Assembly: GCA_025449115.1 (NCBI GenBank)
Contig: JAHLKC010000244.1
Span: 1-31,073 of the forward strand
Direction: 5' to 3'
Source of the DNA: Chytridium lagenaria
Taxonomy: Eukaryota; Chytridiomycota; Chytridiomycetes; Chytridiales; Chytridiaceae
DNA: 31,073 nt
Notes under the pieces: model-generated
The model's input: only the letters and a program-made list of their open reading frames with translations
What the model was told of the DNA's origin: nothing
Database searches by the model: none
Position numbers and translations under genes: made by a program
In this document: piece after piece, positions 1-10,959 of the stretch
How the letters are laid out: each line of letters opens with the position of its first letter
Numbering within the stretch: position 1 is the first letter of the stretch

Positions 1-449
1 TGTTCCCTAACTGCAACCAATGCGGGTGTTCCCTTGCAATATGGGAGACGATGACATTTTTGTGTAACTTGTGATGACAAACAAAAAATTTTGTACATAG
101 ATAGTTGCGAACATAGTGAATTTTTAATTCAAAGTAAAGTCCAACTAAGCAAACACGGCTCACGGTGGTGCCGTACGGTATCCGGCCGGCCCCTACGGGC
201 CGTGCGTGTATTAGACGATCAAAGTACTTAAAACCCTAAGCTTTACATTTTTATTTGATAGAAATCAAGTAATTTAGAAAGCCTTGGTAACGGCCGCCCC
301 AACGTGCCGGGCGTGTTCTTGAGTATATCTACTTAAATAAATTTATTTTAGTTTAATATGTATATAGGAGGCCCGGACGGCCCCTACGTGCCGTACGTGG
401 TTAGACAATGGACACTTGATTAACATCTATACATATTTGCTTGAATAAC
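1..449. other. AT-rich flank with three GC-rich islands
   Basis: No coding sequence is visible. Three GC-rich islands at about 170-215, 288-320 and 368-405 sit in AT-rich DNA. The first and third share GGCCCCTACG followed by a GCCGT.CGTG-type stretch and TTAGAC, so they look like diverged copies of one repeat. They resemble in composition the TACGGCC islands found in other repeats of this window. Confidence 0.5.
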
Positions 450-452
450 TTA

Positions 453-473
453 GGCCGTGTTCGGTGGGGCAAA
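453..473 (+). repeat. Left terminal inverted repeat of Harbinger element
   Basis: This 21-bp end matches the reverse complement of 3767-3787 at 19 positions, differing at positions 4 and 5. The TTA immediately outside (450-452) is the target-site duplication. Confidence 0.92.
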
Positions 474-612
474 ACACAATATGGATTTTTATAGTATTTC
501 AAAAAATATAGAATATTGAAAATATATAGAATAAAGGGCACCGAACGGAATTTGCCCTTTTTCCAAATATACTGTTTTTCAAAATAATGTTTTCAACTTG
601 AGATATTACGAT

Positions 613-2064
613 ATGCGGGAAAACAGCACCCCAGAAAAATTGTCGGCGATGGGCAAAGTGTGGACGTCAAACGATCAAGTTCGTCTAATGCTCGAGATGC
701 TGGTCACGGCTGTTGCGGAATCGAAGCGATCGCAGAGTGGATTTCCGAAGGATGTCTGGACCTCTGTGTCCAGGACTCTGTCAACGGAGTATCCTGACAG
801 TCCCGTAACAACAGCTCAAGCAAAATCAAAGTATCAACTGGAAAAGAAAAGGTTTATTAGCTTCTTTTATCATCACGCTGACTCCTCTTCAGTTGGACAC
901 AATGGGATAAGCTCAAAAACCTATCAGGGTTTGGAGTAAATGTCGAAACCGGGGCAGTGACGGCCCCTGACAGCGTTTGGGAGGAATATCTAGATGTGGG
1001 ATGCCTCCTTCATTGTTTTTTACTTACTTGCCTTTCTCAGTGCCATCCGGATGCGAGATATTTCCGAAAGAAACCTATGATGAATGCGGATCTACTGGAG
1101 GTTCTATGCGCCAAGCATGTTGCTACTGGAAAGTTTGCTGTTGGCTTGAAGAAAGAAGGTCGGTTCGAGGGAGCGAGCAAGTTCCGAGCCATGAACTCCA
1201 ACTCCTCGGGCAGCTCCAGCAACACACCGACTCCAGGAAGTTTAAAGACACCCCAAGGCTCCGCCAGCAAAACTCCTGAGCAAGTTACCGTTGAGAAAGT
1301 ACGAGTTTCTCCTTTTTTGAAGCGGGACTATTGTGATTTGGAGGGATCCGACAAGGAAGGCAGCGTCTCTGCTTCTGACAGCGAGAATGACAACAACGAG
1401 GAAAAGAGAGTGGCTAAACGAGTCAAAGCTGATGACGAAGATACTGACTTTAATGAAGATGTGTGAGTTGAAGCCTTAATTCATCCTATTAGCTGCTTAC
1501 TTGTTTTTCTGCAGATCTGCGCTCATGGATATTCCTTTTGTTCAAGTAAAGAAGGACCGTGATAGTGCATCAGCATTTATTACTCCGACTCGGTCTTACT
1601 TGAGGGACACACCAACATCTCTTTGGCGATGGCGACAGAGGACCGCCAAAAACGAAAACATCGGAAGAAAGTTACACCCGACAAAAAGCTTGAGTTGGAG
1701 GCGGGGCTCTCGGATGTGCTGGCTGGCTTAAATGGGTGGTTCAAGAGTAAGACAGAGACCAAACAAGCATCCTCTGAAATAGCTGTGAGAGAGTCTTATT
1801 GAGTTTCTTTATTACTAATAATTCTTGAATTGATTATGACAGAAGAAATATTCCCTGGAGGAAGTCTCTCGAATTATCCTCAATCTCCGTGGGCAGAATA
1901 TATCGGCGGATTCCGACGCAATTTTCACGATGCAGCAAGCCTCCAAGTATATCAAGCACGTGTCCTCTGAGCCTTCCATCATCCCCACAATTATCGATAT
2001 GTCAGCGACGGAATCCCCGCAGAGCCTCTTTACCTTCTTTCAAGTATTTTTTGCTGACAGTTAG
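613..2064 (+). CDS. Harbinger Myb/SANT-like DNA-binding protein, spliced
   Basis: This is the probable DNA-binding partner of the Harbinger nuclease, expected to recognise the element ends. The start is the ATG at 613. Exon 1 (613-851) carries a Myb/SANT-like domain (KVWTSNDQVRLMLEML). A 41-bp intron (852-892) joins it in frame to SWTQWDKLKNLSGFG at 893-995. A 45-bp intron (996-1040) then leads to HPDARYFRKKP at 1041. This LSGFG / VWEEYL / ARYFRKKP order is typical of Myb/SANT-like proteins of plants and fungi. A Ser/Thr/Pro linker and an acidic stretch follow. The GTGAGT donor at 1463 pairs with the acceptor at 1514. The join somewhere in 1540-1650 is uncertain. The last intron (1785-1842) contains TACTAAT, and the last exon runs 1843-2064 to TAG. 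Confidence 0.82.
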
Positions 2065-2119
2065 GAAAATGTATGATGTTTTAAAGCTCATTTAATATAT
2101 ATCATTTTATTCTTCATAT

Positions 2120-3509
2120 TTAATTTCTATTTCTGTCTCTCAATTCCTTTGCAGCTCGCTCCTTTACATAGTCAGCCCACATGGTAAGAGCTATCTCGTC
2201 CCTCCACGTCACGTTGTTGCTTCGCAAAGTTGTGGCTTCATTCATCGGTGCATTAACTACCTCCGACTCAACTACAAAGTCTTGAAGTTCCTTATCAAAA
2301 GCTTTGGCCTCGTGTCGGCGAATGAAGTTGTAAAGAACAGCCAAGCCCCGGACGAGGTTTATCTGAATATCAAACTTGTATGGACGCATGCGGCAGAGGA
2401 TGGGGTACTTTTCTTCATCACTCCCAAGATCCGCTCAATAACGTTTCGAAGAACCGAGTGGCGCAAATTGAAAAGCTCCTCTTTTGTATTTACAACGCTA
2501 AAGAAGTTAGAATCTTTAAAATAACGCTGCATTGCTTACAGATTTTGAGTGGCCCTCTGCTCGTTGAATTCTCTTAGATGGTAGCGGGTGCCTCTGTAAG
2601 GTGTAAGAACTTGATTGCTCAGTCCGTAGCCAGCGTCGCCAAGATAATACTTCCCCGCGGGAATAGTAAGCGCTCCTTGTCAAGGGCATCTTGAAGGACA
2701 CGACCGTCATGGGCGGAGCCCTCCCAGCCAGCGTAAACGAGTTTGAAAAGTAAAATTAAAGGAGCTCACGCAGAGAACGTTTTGCGAGAGTGGTACCTTT
2801 TCCTATTTCGCCATGGACCTTGATCCTTTTCGTCGACCACAATGGGGATGTGGGTGCCGTCAAAGAGCACCGATGCAGTCTTTAAAGTACTTAAATCGAA
2901 TTGGTGTTTTGCTTATTAGTGAAGACCTTATCAATACCAACGTCGGGAGGTGGCAGATGAACATAAATCTCTTCAAGCTTCAGGAGTGCACTCAAAACAT
3001 GGCCAAAGTAGTGGGATATTGTTGAGCCTGAATGTTGAAAGCGCTCCTGTGCGGATCTGTTGCTACTATTGGTGCATACAATGAATAAAAAGATGGCTAG
3101 TTGCTCGCAAGCCAGGATGTGTCGGTTATTTTCGAGAAAGCCGTGTTCAACAAGGTCCTTGGCTAGTTTTCTTTCTTTGCGTATAAGGGACAATTGAAGG
3201 GACTGATACTTACATAAAGGTATTTCTCTTTAGCCCTAGCTCATGCCACCGAGCAGGATGGCCGATCATGAGTTTGTAGAGCCATCCAGATCCTGTCAAG
3301 GCGGACGTTCTGACGGACACTGGATTGCGCCGCGGATTCCTTAATGTTTCAAGGATTCCATGCAAGGTGATGGCAATCCCGATCATAACCATCACTTCCT
3401 CTTCCTCCTCTTCATGATCGTCATAGTGGTCAGGTTGGAGGGAACCGTGAGTCGGTCCTGTTATGCTTCCGATGTAGCTGGACATGCGTCGTTGACAACC
3501 AGAAATCAT
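2120..3509 (-). pseudogene. HARBI1-type DDE transposase, interrupted
   Basis: This is the catalytic nuclease of the Harbinger element. Reading from 3509 downward, there is an acidic N-terminal region, then SGWLYKLMIGHPARWHELG. After a 43-bp intron (3171-3213) comes the helical HARBI1 N-terminal module (ACEQLAIFLFIV, ERFQHSGSTISHYF). The DDE core follows: DGTHIP with D at 2859-2861, GWEGSAHD with D at 2706-2708, KYYLGDAGY and LTPYRGTRYHL. After a 42-bp intron (2498-2539) come EELFNLRHS and VIERILG with E at 2434-2436, then NLVRGLAVLYNFIRRH. All three acidic residues are present. The frame is broken by a TGA at 2766-2768, by shifts near 2862-2900, and by a one-base shift in the A/T run near 2409-2412. 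It is therefore either decayed or contains sequencing errors. Confidence 0.88.
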
Positions 3510-3766
3510 ATTCTAAAAACTGGTCGGAGCTGTTTTTGCAATATCGCTACAAACGCGATAAAATCTCGGCCCTACCGAACACTTTTTTGCCCCTTATACA
3601 ATTTGGTGTTGCTGCCGAACACTTTTTTTGAGATTTTTAAAAACTCTATAAACCAATATATGATAATTCAAAATAGTATTTTGCAAATTGCCGTACCGAA
3701 CATTAGAATTTTTTCTTATGGTATTTCCTCCAATATAGCATATTTAGTAAAATTTTAATTAGTAAA

Positions 3767-3787
3767 TTTGCCCCACCGAACAGAGCC
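3767..3787 (-). repeat. Right terminal inverted repeat of Harbinger element
   Basis: Inverted partner of 453-473, followed by TTA at 3788-3790. Four CCGAAC motifs occur at 3575, 3615, 3696 and 3776, the last inside the repeat. One more lies at 541 near the left end, and the left repeat holds its complement GTTCGG. These look like repeated transposase-binding sites. Confidence 0.9.
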
Positions 3788-3798
3788 TTAATATATTT

Positions 3799-4955
3799 TC
3801 ATAATCGCAATAAATAAGCCCACATGCCGGGCATAGCATTGACGTGCAGTGCAATATACAAAATGCTCATAAATCCAAATCTTTCACTCCTCAATGAGAC
3901 TTCGAAATATCCCAAGTTTTTCAACCGGAATCTCGGTGGGCAACGCAGGTTTCTTCGGCCTTGGTTCACAGTTTTGTAGAATTGCACTATACCCTGTTTT
4001 GCAATAAATTTAAAAAAGGATAATTGAAATAAAATAAACTTACCATCCAGAGCTGATGTGCTGTCCGATACTCATTTCCTTTGAGAGACAACCTCTCGCC
4101 GATTGCCTTAAGCGTGTTCAAAGGTGATTTCGCAGTAACAAATTGTGGAAAATCTGAAGATTGGATTTGAAAAAAAGTATAAAAAAACTACATACCATAA
4201 TCTTTATCCTTTTGAGATTTCCCTCGGCCCTTTACTACCTTACCCTTTCCTTTCGCTTCCTTTTCAGTAATATCGGGGGGGTCTGGATCAGCTAGGAAAT
4301 GATTAACTGATGCAATAAAAACAAAAGCTACATGCAACCCCTTCCTTTAACTTCTTTTTTGGCCGCTCACCCGTTTCTTCCTCGACTCGATCACCTTGAG
4401 TTATTTTTTCTTCACCGCGTTTTTTCGGAGCTTCAAATACTTTAGCATCCGAATTAGTTAAACAATGTCAATACCTGTGGCCTTTTTTTTGATGACGTCT
4501 TCTACTACAACGGCAAGGGGAATGGTGTCTTCTTGTTGTTCTAAAATATTAATACAGGTATCAATCTTAGTATTATTACCTTCAATGGTCGAAGGAGACG
4601 ACTCCTCAACAATATAATACTTTCTAAGTAAAAATAATAACATTAGTGGGTCGGGCAGGGTGACCGAATAAAGTTCAACAAACCTATTTTTTTACTGCTT
4701 GACGCTGTCTGTGGTTCTTCACGTGGGACTACATCTTTCGAGACTGATGTCTTGATGGGACGTTTTTCGTGTTTAAGGAGAGCTCATAAGAACAGACTTA
4801 CGTTCAGATACAGCCTTGACCTCTTCGCCTTACATTTCCAAAGAGTTACATATAAATAAAATCATTCTTTACCTTCAGCCACTCGAAAGCAAAGCCTCTT
4901 CAGCTTCCACTAAAAATTTACTTAGTAATAAAAAAAGCAAAAACATTAACGAAAA
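3799..4955 (-). CDS. Gene A: intron-dense, charge-rich protein of unknown function
   Basis: I do not recognise this gene. Minus-strand exons are separated by short GT..AG introns, for example a GTAAGT donor joining the QLWM exon to GIVQFYKTVNQ across about 4000-4043. The N-terminal exons encode Lys/Glu/Ser/Pro-rich sequence (LKHEKRPIKTSVSKD, APKKRGEEKITQGDR, KGKGKVVKGRGKSQKDKDY), so most of the protein is probably disordered and may bind nucleic acid. The C-terminal part is more ordered (SPLNTLKAIGERLSLKGNEY). The 5' end is not seen: exons fade out near 4955, just before a palindrome and satellite, so the gene may be truncated there. The 3' end stops 12 bp from the Harbinger target duplication. 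Exon boundaries are approximate. It resembles genes B and C below. Confidence 0.5.
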
Positions 4956-4972
4956 AAGAAAAAGGACGGCGG

Positions 4973-5003
4973 ACGGACCGTACGGGCTACCCGTACGGTC
5001 CGT
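4973..5003. repeat. Perfect palindrome, 14-bp arms
   Basis: ACGGACCGTACGGG is followed by CTA and then its exact reverse complement. It sits in A-rich DNA between gene A and the 267-bp satellite, with a half-copy (GCCCGTACGGG) at about 5007-5017. It could form a stable hairpin or cruciform. Confidence 0.9.
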
Positions 5004-5030
5004 GAAGCCCGTACGGGTTACCCTTATAAC

Positions 5031-6510
5031 AGTCTGCTGGCACCACGGCATTTAGAGCGCTGGAAGCAGTACAAGATGATTGTGGCGATTCTGGGAACAT
5101 TTGTTGAGGGTTTAACGCGGATTGAGTGCGATTTGGGCAAGCATTACGAGAGAATGTATTTTCGTCGAAGGATAGGAATATAATTAACGACCGGCCCGTC
5201 CGGGCCCGGTCAGACCGGTCCTGCCATTTTCAATTTTTTCGAAAATTTTGATAAAATGATATACGGTTAGAGGTATCTGATGCTGCGATGTCTCCACAGT
5301 CTGCTGGCACCACGGCATTTAGAGCGCTGGAAGCAGTACAAGATGATTGTGGCGATTCTGGGAACATTTGTAGAGGGTTTTACTCGGATTGAGTGCGATT
5401 TGGTAAAGCATTACGAGAGAATGCATTTTCGTCGAAGGATAGGCAAATAATTAACGACCGGCCCGTCCGGCCCGGTCAGACCCGGTCCTGCCATTTTCAA
5501 TTTTTTCTAAAATTTTGATTAAATGATATACGGTTAGAGGTATCTGATGCTGCGATGTCTCCACATTCTGCTGGCACCACGGCATTTAGAGCGCTGGAAG
5601 CAGTACAAGATGATTGTGGCGATTCTGGGAACATTTGTTGAGGGTTTAACGCGGATTGAGTGCGATTTGGGCAAGCATTACGAGAGAATGTATTTTCGTC
5701 GAAGGATAGGAATATAATTAACGACCGGCCCGTCCGGGCCCGGTCAGACCGGTCCTGCCATTTTCACTTTTTTCGAAAATTTTGATAAAATGATATACGG
5801 TTAGAGGTATCTGATGCTGCGATGTCTCCACAGTCTGCTGGCACCACGGCATTTAGAGCGCTGGAAGCAGTACAAGATGATTGTGGCGATTCTGGGAACA
5901 TTTGTAGAGGGTTTTACTCGGATTGAGTGCGATTTGGTAAAGCATTACGAGAGAATGCATTTTCGTCGAAGGATAGGCAAATAATTAACGACCGGCCCGT
6001 CCGGGACCGGTCAGACCGGTCCTGCCATTTTCAATTTTTTCTAAAATTTTGATTAAATGATATACGGTTAGAGGTATCTGATGCTGCGATGTCTCCACAG
6101 TCTGCAGGCACCACGGCATTTAGAGCGCTGGAAGCAGTACAAGATGATTGTGGCGATTCTGGGAACATTTGTAGAGGGTTTAACGCGGATTGAGTGCGAT
6201 TTGGTAAAGCATTACGAGAGAATGCATTTTCGTCGAAGGATAGGCAAATAATTAACGACCGGCCCGTCCGGGCCCGGTCAGACCGGTCCTGCCATTTTCA
6301 ATTTTTTCGAAAATGTTGATAAAATGATAAACGGTTAGAGGTATCTGATGCTGCGATGTCTCCACAGTCTGCTGGCACCACGGCATTTAGAGCGCTGGAA
6401 GCAGTACAAGATGATTGTGGCGATTCTGGGAACATTTTGTTGAGGGTTTAACGCGGATTGAGTGCGATTTGGGCAAGCATTACGAGAGAATGCATTTTCG
6501 TCGAAAGAGG
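5031..6510 (+). repeat. 267-bp satellite, six copies in alternating types
   Basis: The anchor CACCACGGCATTTAGAGCGC recurs at 5041, 5308, 5575, 5842, 6109 and 6376, exactly 267 bp apart each time. Copies 1 and 3 share one set of variants (GGGCAAGC, AATATAA) and copies 2 and 4 another (GGTAAAGC, CAAATAA), giving a 534-bp higher-order repeat. Copies 5 and 6 are mixed, as expected from unequal exchange. Each unit has an AT-rich half and a GC island around GACCGGCCCGTCCGGGCCC. The array breaks off about 130 bp into copy 6. Confidence 0.95.
5280..6251 (+). other. Small 56-codon ORF repeated in satellite copies
   Basis: Four satellite units carry the same ATG-to-TAA frame: 5280-5450, 5547-5717, 5814-5984 and 6081-6251. 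The predicted peptide begins MLRCLHSLLAPRHLERW, is basic, and continues with TFVEGLTRIECDL and KHYERM. The two unit types differ by both silent changes (GTT/GTA, ACG/ACT) and replacements (L/F, G/V, Y/H, I/K). The sequence therefore looks like a captured coding fragment, but purifying selection is not evident. Copy 6 has an extra T that shifts the frame, and copy 1 lacks the start. Confidence 0.4.
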
Positions 6511-6993
6511 GAATGTACTCTTTACGTTGACCCCTACGGGACCCGTATCACCAGAACAAAAATTTATATAAATGTATCGAAATTTCGATTTGTCAGTGGT
6601 TTCTGCCCGACCCGCCCCGCCGGGCCGTAGGGACATTCGAAAAACCGTAGAAAGGTTTTAGGTCGTCTACTAATTTTACCCCAGTAGCTATCCCAGTGTA
6701 CATGGCACGGGATGTTGTGACATGCTCTTTGAATGAGAACTCCTTCAATGCCCCTCCTGATGCTCATGGACAATGACAGGCAAGTACGCTACACTATTCC
6801 CCTCTTATGCATGCCATTGAGTCCTGAAACGACTCCACCACCTGGGAGCGCGTGGAAATACGACTTGACTGCTGGTTTGCATAGGTAATGGTTATATAAA
6901 TAAGTTGTTGGAAGAGTCTTGTAGATTGACACCAGAATGGTTGTTAGACATAGCTTAGAGCTTTGTCACCCTAGTATCTTCATTGATCGTCAT
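6511..6993. other. Junction region with weak coding-like relic
   Basis: This is the sequence between the satellite and the candidate LTR. A GC island (CCCGCCCCGCCGGGCC) lies near 6609-6626. On the plus strand, 6690-6890 reads as short coding-like pieces in two frames (AIPVYMARDVVTCSLNE; then MPLSPETTPPPGSAWKYDL) joined by a frameshift. This may be a degraded gene fragment that I cannot identify. TATATAAATA occurs at about 6892. Confidence 0.3.
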
Positions 6994-7356
6994 TGTTGGA
7001 AACCCTTAGAAAAAACCTACTAACATTGGAGTGTAATAGCTCTTTAATGAGTAGACTTGTTACTGCTAATCTTTATTAGACATGTAATGACATCTTGTGA
7101 TCTACTCCTATGGACTTAGAGTCCAAGGAGCGTGCCCAGAGATTTCACAGAACGTCGGGTAAGTGAGGAGAGGAATAAAATAGTAGTGAAAATCGTGGAT
7201 TGAACAAGAAGATCACCTGGCCGTATTTATAGGCAACAGTGTGTTGTTTGTGCTTACACAGGAAGTCTCGTTGAAAGGGGGAACTGTGCAAGTTCTTTCC
7301 TTCTAAGGTTATTTTATCTCCTTCGAGTTGAAGGGAATATCACCCTTTAAGTGACA
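6994..7356 (-). repeat. Candidate long terminal repeat, minus polarity
   Basis: This 363-bp block starts TGTTGG and ends GTGACA, giving TG..CA with 3-bp inverted tips. Read on the minus strand it has LTR layout: TATAAATA at 7231-7224, then AATAAA at 7077-7072 about 150 bp downstream, then the TTTCCAACA end. No second copy is visible in the window and no target duplication flanks it. Its status therefore rests on these signals and on its position 47 bp before the pol start codon. No clear tRNA primer-binding site or polypurine tract is evident on either side. Confidence 0.5.
7224..7231. promoter_or_regulatory. TATA element in candidate LTR, readable on both strands
   Basis: The plus strand reads TATTTATA and the minus strand TATAAATA, embedded in GCCGTATTTATAGGC. 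Minus-strand use fits the AATAAA placement downstream. Plus-strand use would place a start site upstream of the pol ORF at 7403. Confidence 0.4.
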
Positions 7357-8559
7357 AATTAATTTCGGTCAAAATAATGTCGTGTAACCAGAAATTCATT
7401 CTATGTCGACTTACCTTGCTAATGATCCAATATGAGCACTAGATCGTCTACTGACCCTTTGCCAATCTTGAAGACCCTGATGAAGTTTTATCTCGTTTGA
7501 TTTCTTCTGGTAAGATCCCGCATACTTCTTCATACACTGATGCTTTTGATCTCAACTCAAGCCTTTGATGCCCGAATCTGTACCTCGGCCCATGGCTATG
7601 GCAACTTATGAAGTTCCGTTTCACTTCATTTACGCCGTGAGCTCCTTTTTTCTTGAAAGTCTTACATCAGTACCATCAGTAGTTTGGAATCATAACAATA
7701 AACATTTTTGTTTTCCTACTTCTGTCCCATTAATTGATGTTGAATCTGTTGTCCAGAATACATCTCCAGAACTCTCACATCCGTATATTTATATGCCTAC
7801 GGATGATGATGAGCTTGATCGTTTCCTCATTGCTTTACTAGCATACCCTCTTGACGTTATTATTATAACGCAACCCATGTAAGAGCTCCGCCTTACCACA
7901 CTTAACCAATTTGAGTATCAAACACCCTCTTTCTATAAGATGTATGTTACCTCATTTACACGTGTTGTCCCACGAACCAAATGTCTACTCTACTGCTTGG
8001 TTTGTCTCGTCCAAACCTGACTCCGTGTATTTGGACACACTTCTCTATACCCATGACCTTGTTACGGTCACATCGGCACTTCCTGTCCCAATACACTTGA
8101 CGCTGTACAAAGTCTGTGCACGAGAAGACCCTAACCAGGTTGCTCCTTTCATCCGAGCTCTTCTTGCAACATCACCGTATTTACGGCGGCATCGTAATTC
8201 GCAACCCATACCCATAACGGGTGCTCTCCGTCAGTCTGCCATGACTTTGACTTTGAAGAGCTTATCCGTGCCCTCCCTCCCTGATGCGTTCTCTGCTCAG
8301 GTGCAGACATTCCTTAAAGACCCGGGCCCTGTGCTTGCTTTGCATCAAGCTGTTGGTTCTGACTCTGCGAGTAAAACTCCAGTAATGATTTCAGCAGGTG
8401 TTAATACACATGTTAGCACCAGCGACAGCTCCAACCAGACTCAGTCTGATACAGGTCCTGTCGTTCTTCACGCAGTATCCAAACTCTATGATGTATGTGT
8501 TGAAAAGACATCTAGTAATCATCCCGCACCTCTTAAGACTCGAGAAATGGAGTGCCAAA

Positions 8560-8975
8560 CTGATGACGTCATTGTTGATGATGTCCCATCTGATCTTATT
8601 GAAAATGATGCTCCTTGTATTACTCAGATTTGTTGCAACCTTGGTGGCGTCTACATTGGTGAAGCACTCATCGATACAGGTTCTGATGGCAATCTTGTAA
8701 CTAAGTCCCTCTTACGTGATCTTTACTCACGAGGAGTGGAGTTTGACATTACACCATTCCATTACCCAAAGTGCTCAAATTGAATTGGTGGACGAGAACG
8801 TATTCTCGGAATATGTAGACTCAACGTATCTCCTGGAAGTACTCCTGGAGTTAAGAAGAAACTTCCCTTCTATATAGTGGAACACTGTCCGCGGCCAGTT
8901 ATTCTTGGCATGCCTACTATCCTAGCGTTCCATATGGACATCCTAGCTAGTTCCCACAAACTACGCTACTTCTAC
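8560..8975 (+). pseudogene. pol segment: retropepsin-like aspartic protease
   Basis: The active-site motif EALIDTGSDGNLVTKSLL lies at about 8662-8715, with the catalytic Asp at 8673-8675 and hydrophobic residues before DTG, as in retroviral and gypsy proteases. The C-terminal PVILGMPTI motif at about 8896-8922 corresponds to the family's ILG element. The two parts lie in different frames; the first frame ends at TGA near 8781, so a shift separates them. The expected role is processing of the Gag and Pol precursors. Confidence 0.82.
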
Positions 8976-10082
8976 TATGCACCTACTCTGAAGGGCAGAA
9001 AAGTAAAAGCTTACAAGACACCCTTGAAAGTAATAGCAACAGGGTTCACTTACAAGAGTAAGTCACCCTACATACAAATTGTTCTTGCTAAGGAGGCTCA
9101 GTTCGACCCTGACTACGGAACAACCGTGTGGTGCGTCTTTGATAGGCTGCCAGACGTTCCTTCCGCAAACTACACCGTTCTTCCTCGTCAGGACTTTACT
9201 GACTTTGACGCGGAACGGACCGTATACTCACACGCAGAATTGTTTCCCAACGGAATGCAGGCTGTACGTTGCGACGATGGTCGCCTTGTACCAGACATGG
9301 AACCATTCCCCCTACAGGTTGGTCATTGAGGACCTTTCCAAACCTCTTTACCACCAGGAACGTGTTTTGGGTATATTCATGACGACCCTAAACAACAGTT
9401 CACTGACTTCATCCCCATCCATGAGGATGATCAGGATGACCCTGTTGCATGCCTCTATATCAAAACAGAGGTCACCGCAAATAGGCGGATTGAAACACTC
9501 CAAGATTTTGGAAACCATCTCAACCTTCTCATTAATGGCATCGGTGCTGTTGATGACGATGGTAAGAGAAAAGTCAGTCGTGCTGACACCCGCCGCCTTC
9601 TTAGGAAGAGTAGCGATAAAAGGAAGTACCCTCAAAATAATGTACTTCTTACCTTACACGAGCTTGAAAAAGCGAAACTGCCACCAGAGGAGTCTCGAGA
9701 CCCCCTCTTGTATGTGCTTGACACGGATATCCCGACTTCACACGAGGAGTTAGATCCCGTTGACGAAGGATACGACTCAATGCCTGATATTCCCCCTCTT
9801 CCTGACTTTGTCACAAAAGCCCTGCTGGAAACCCCAGCTGACGATGGCCCTGATTTGGAAGAGCCCTCCCGTCATAGACCTCACGACACCACAAATGAGG
9901 ATCGCATGGATTACCTGAAGAATATGGATCCTATATCCACTGAGGATCTCTTGAAGAAGTTTGATCTTCAGCACATTACTGATATGCAACTGCGTGCGCG
10001 ACTTGTCCAGTTCTTGTCCATTCCTAAAAACGCTGATGTCTTTCGTGAATACGTTAGAGCAGGCACAAAGGACCCTGGTTAC

Positions 10083-10790
10083 CATACCATTGAAACAAAA
10101 CCATATTCTCGCCCTCCCAACATGGCTCCTTACCCCGTTGGTTTAGAGCGCGCTAAGATCATCCGCGACCATGTCGAGGAAATGCTGAAGACTGGCGTCA
10201 TCAGGAAGTCGCGCTCTCCTCACGCATCTCCCGTGTGTCTCGCGAAAAAGAAGGACGGCGCTGACAGATTCTGCACTGACTTCCGTCGTCTCAATGAGAT
10301 CACAATAAAGGATAAGTATCCTTTACCACGCATTGATGAGACCTTTGATTGGTTAGCTGGGATGTGTCTCTTCTCATCCCTTGATCTCCTCTCAGGCTTT
10401 TGGCAAATACCTGTAGCCCCAGAGGATCGTCACAAAACCGCCTTTGTTACCCCAGATGGACTCTATGAGTACAACGTGATGCCCTTTGGCCTCACAAATA
10501 GTCCCCCCAACTTTCCAGAGGTGCATGGACTTAGTCCTTGCTGGAATAAAGTGGATCAAATGTATGGTGTACATTGACGATATTATCATATTCTCAACGG
10601 ATGTGGTTCCCACTTCGAAAATCTTCAGCTTGTATTTGATAGATTATATGAGTACAACCTGAAGCTTAAGCCTAAGAAGTGTCAGTTTCTCTTCAAAGTC
10701 TTACCTTTCCTGGGTCATATCGTCTCTGAGGATGGGATAAAGGCAGATCCTGATAAGCTTGTGAAGCTTGAAGATTGGCCTGTACCAAAA
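10083..10790 (+). pseudogene. pol segment: Ty3/gypsy reverse transcriptase
   Basis: The RT motifs appear in order: PYPVGLERAKIIRDHVEEML, GVIRKSRSPHASPVCLAKKK, RFCTDFRRLNEITIKDKYPL, FSSLDLLSGFWQIPV with the first catalytic Asp, NVMPFGLTNSPP, then MVYIDDIIIFS with the YIDD catalytic pair at about 10570-10581. KPKKCQFLFKVLPFLGHIVS forms the thumb-proximal part. A frame change in the C-run near 10502-10512 precedes YIDD and another lies near 10600. Motif content is typical of gypsy RT. Confidence 0.93.
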
Positions 10791-10959
10791 ACAGTCAAGG
10801 ATATTCAACGATTCCTTGGTTTCACTAATTATTTTCGACGATTTGTACCCAACTTTACTGACGTCGCAAAACCATTATATGATCTCACTCGCAAAGAGAT
10901 CTCATTTGACTGGACTGCCTCCTGTGAAGCAGCCTTTCAACGCTTGATAGATATACTCA

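Larger units (their letters stand above)
453..3787. mobile_element. PIF/Harbinger DNA transposon, about 3.3 kb, two genes
   Basis: The element is bounded by inverted ends that share GTTCGGTGGGGCAAA and match at 19 of 21 positions. It is flanked by TTA at 450-452 and 3788-3790, the 3-bp TWA-type target duplication typical of PIF/Harbinger. It holds the two genes expected of the superfamily: a Myb/SANT-like DNA-binding protein on the plus strand and a HARBI1-type DDE nuclease on the minus strand, arranged convergently. The ends and target duplication are well preserved, which suggests a fairly recent insertion, but the nuclease frame is interrupted. The insertion lies just beyond the 3' end of minus-strand gene A. 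Confidence 0.93.

Noticed and set aside
1580..1762. Minus-strand ORF inside the Myb/SANT gene
   Set aside because: It is a shadow of spliced plus-strand exons with no domain content.
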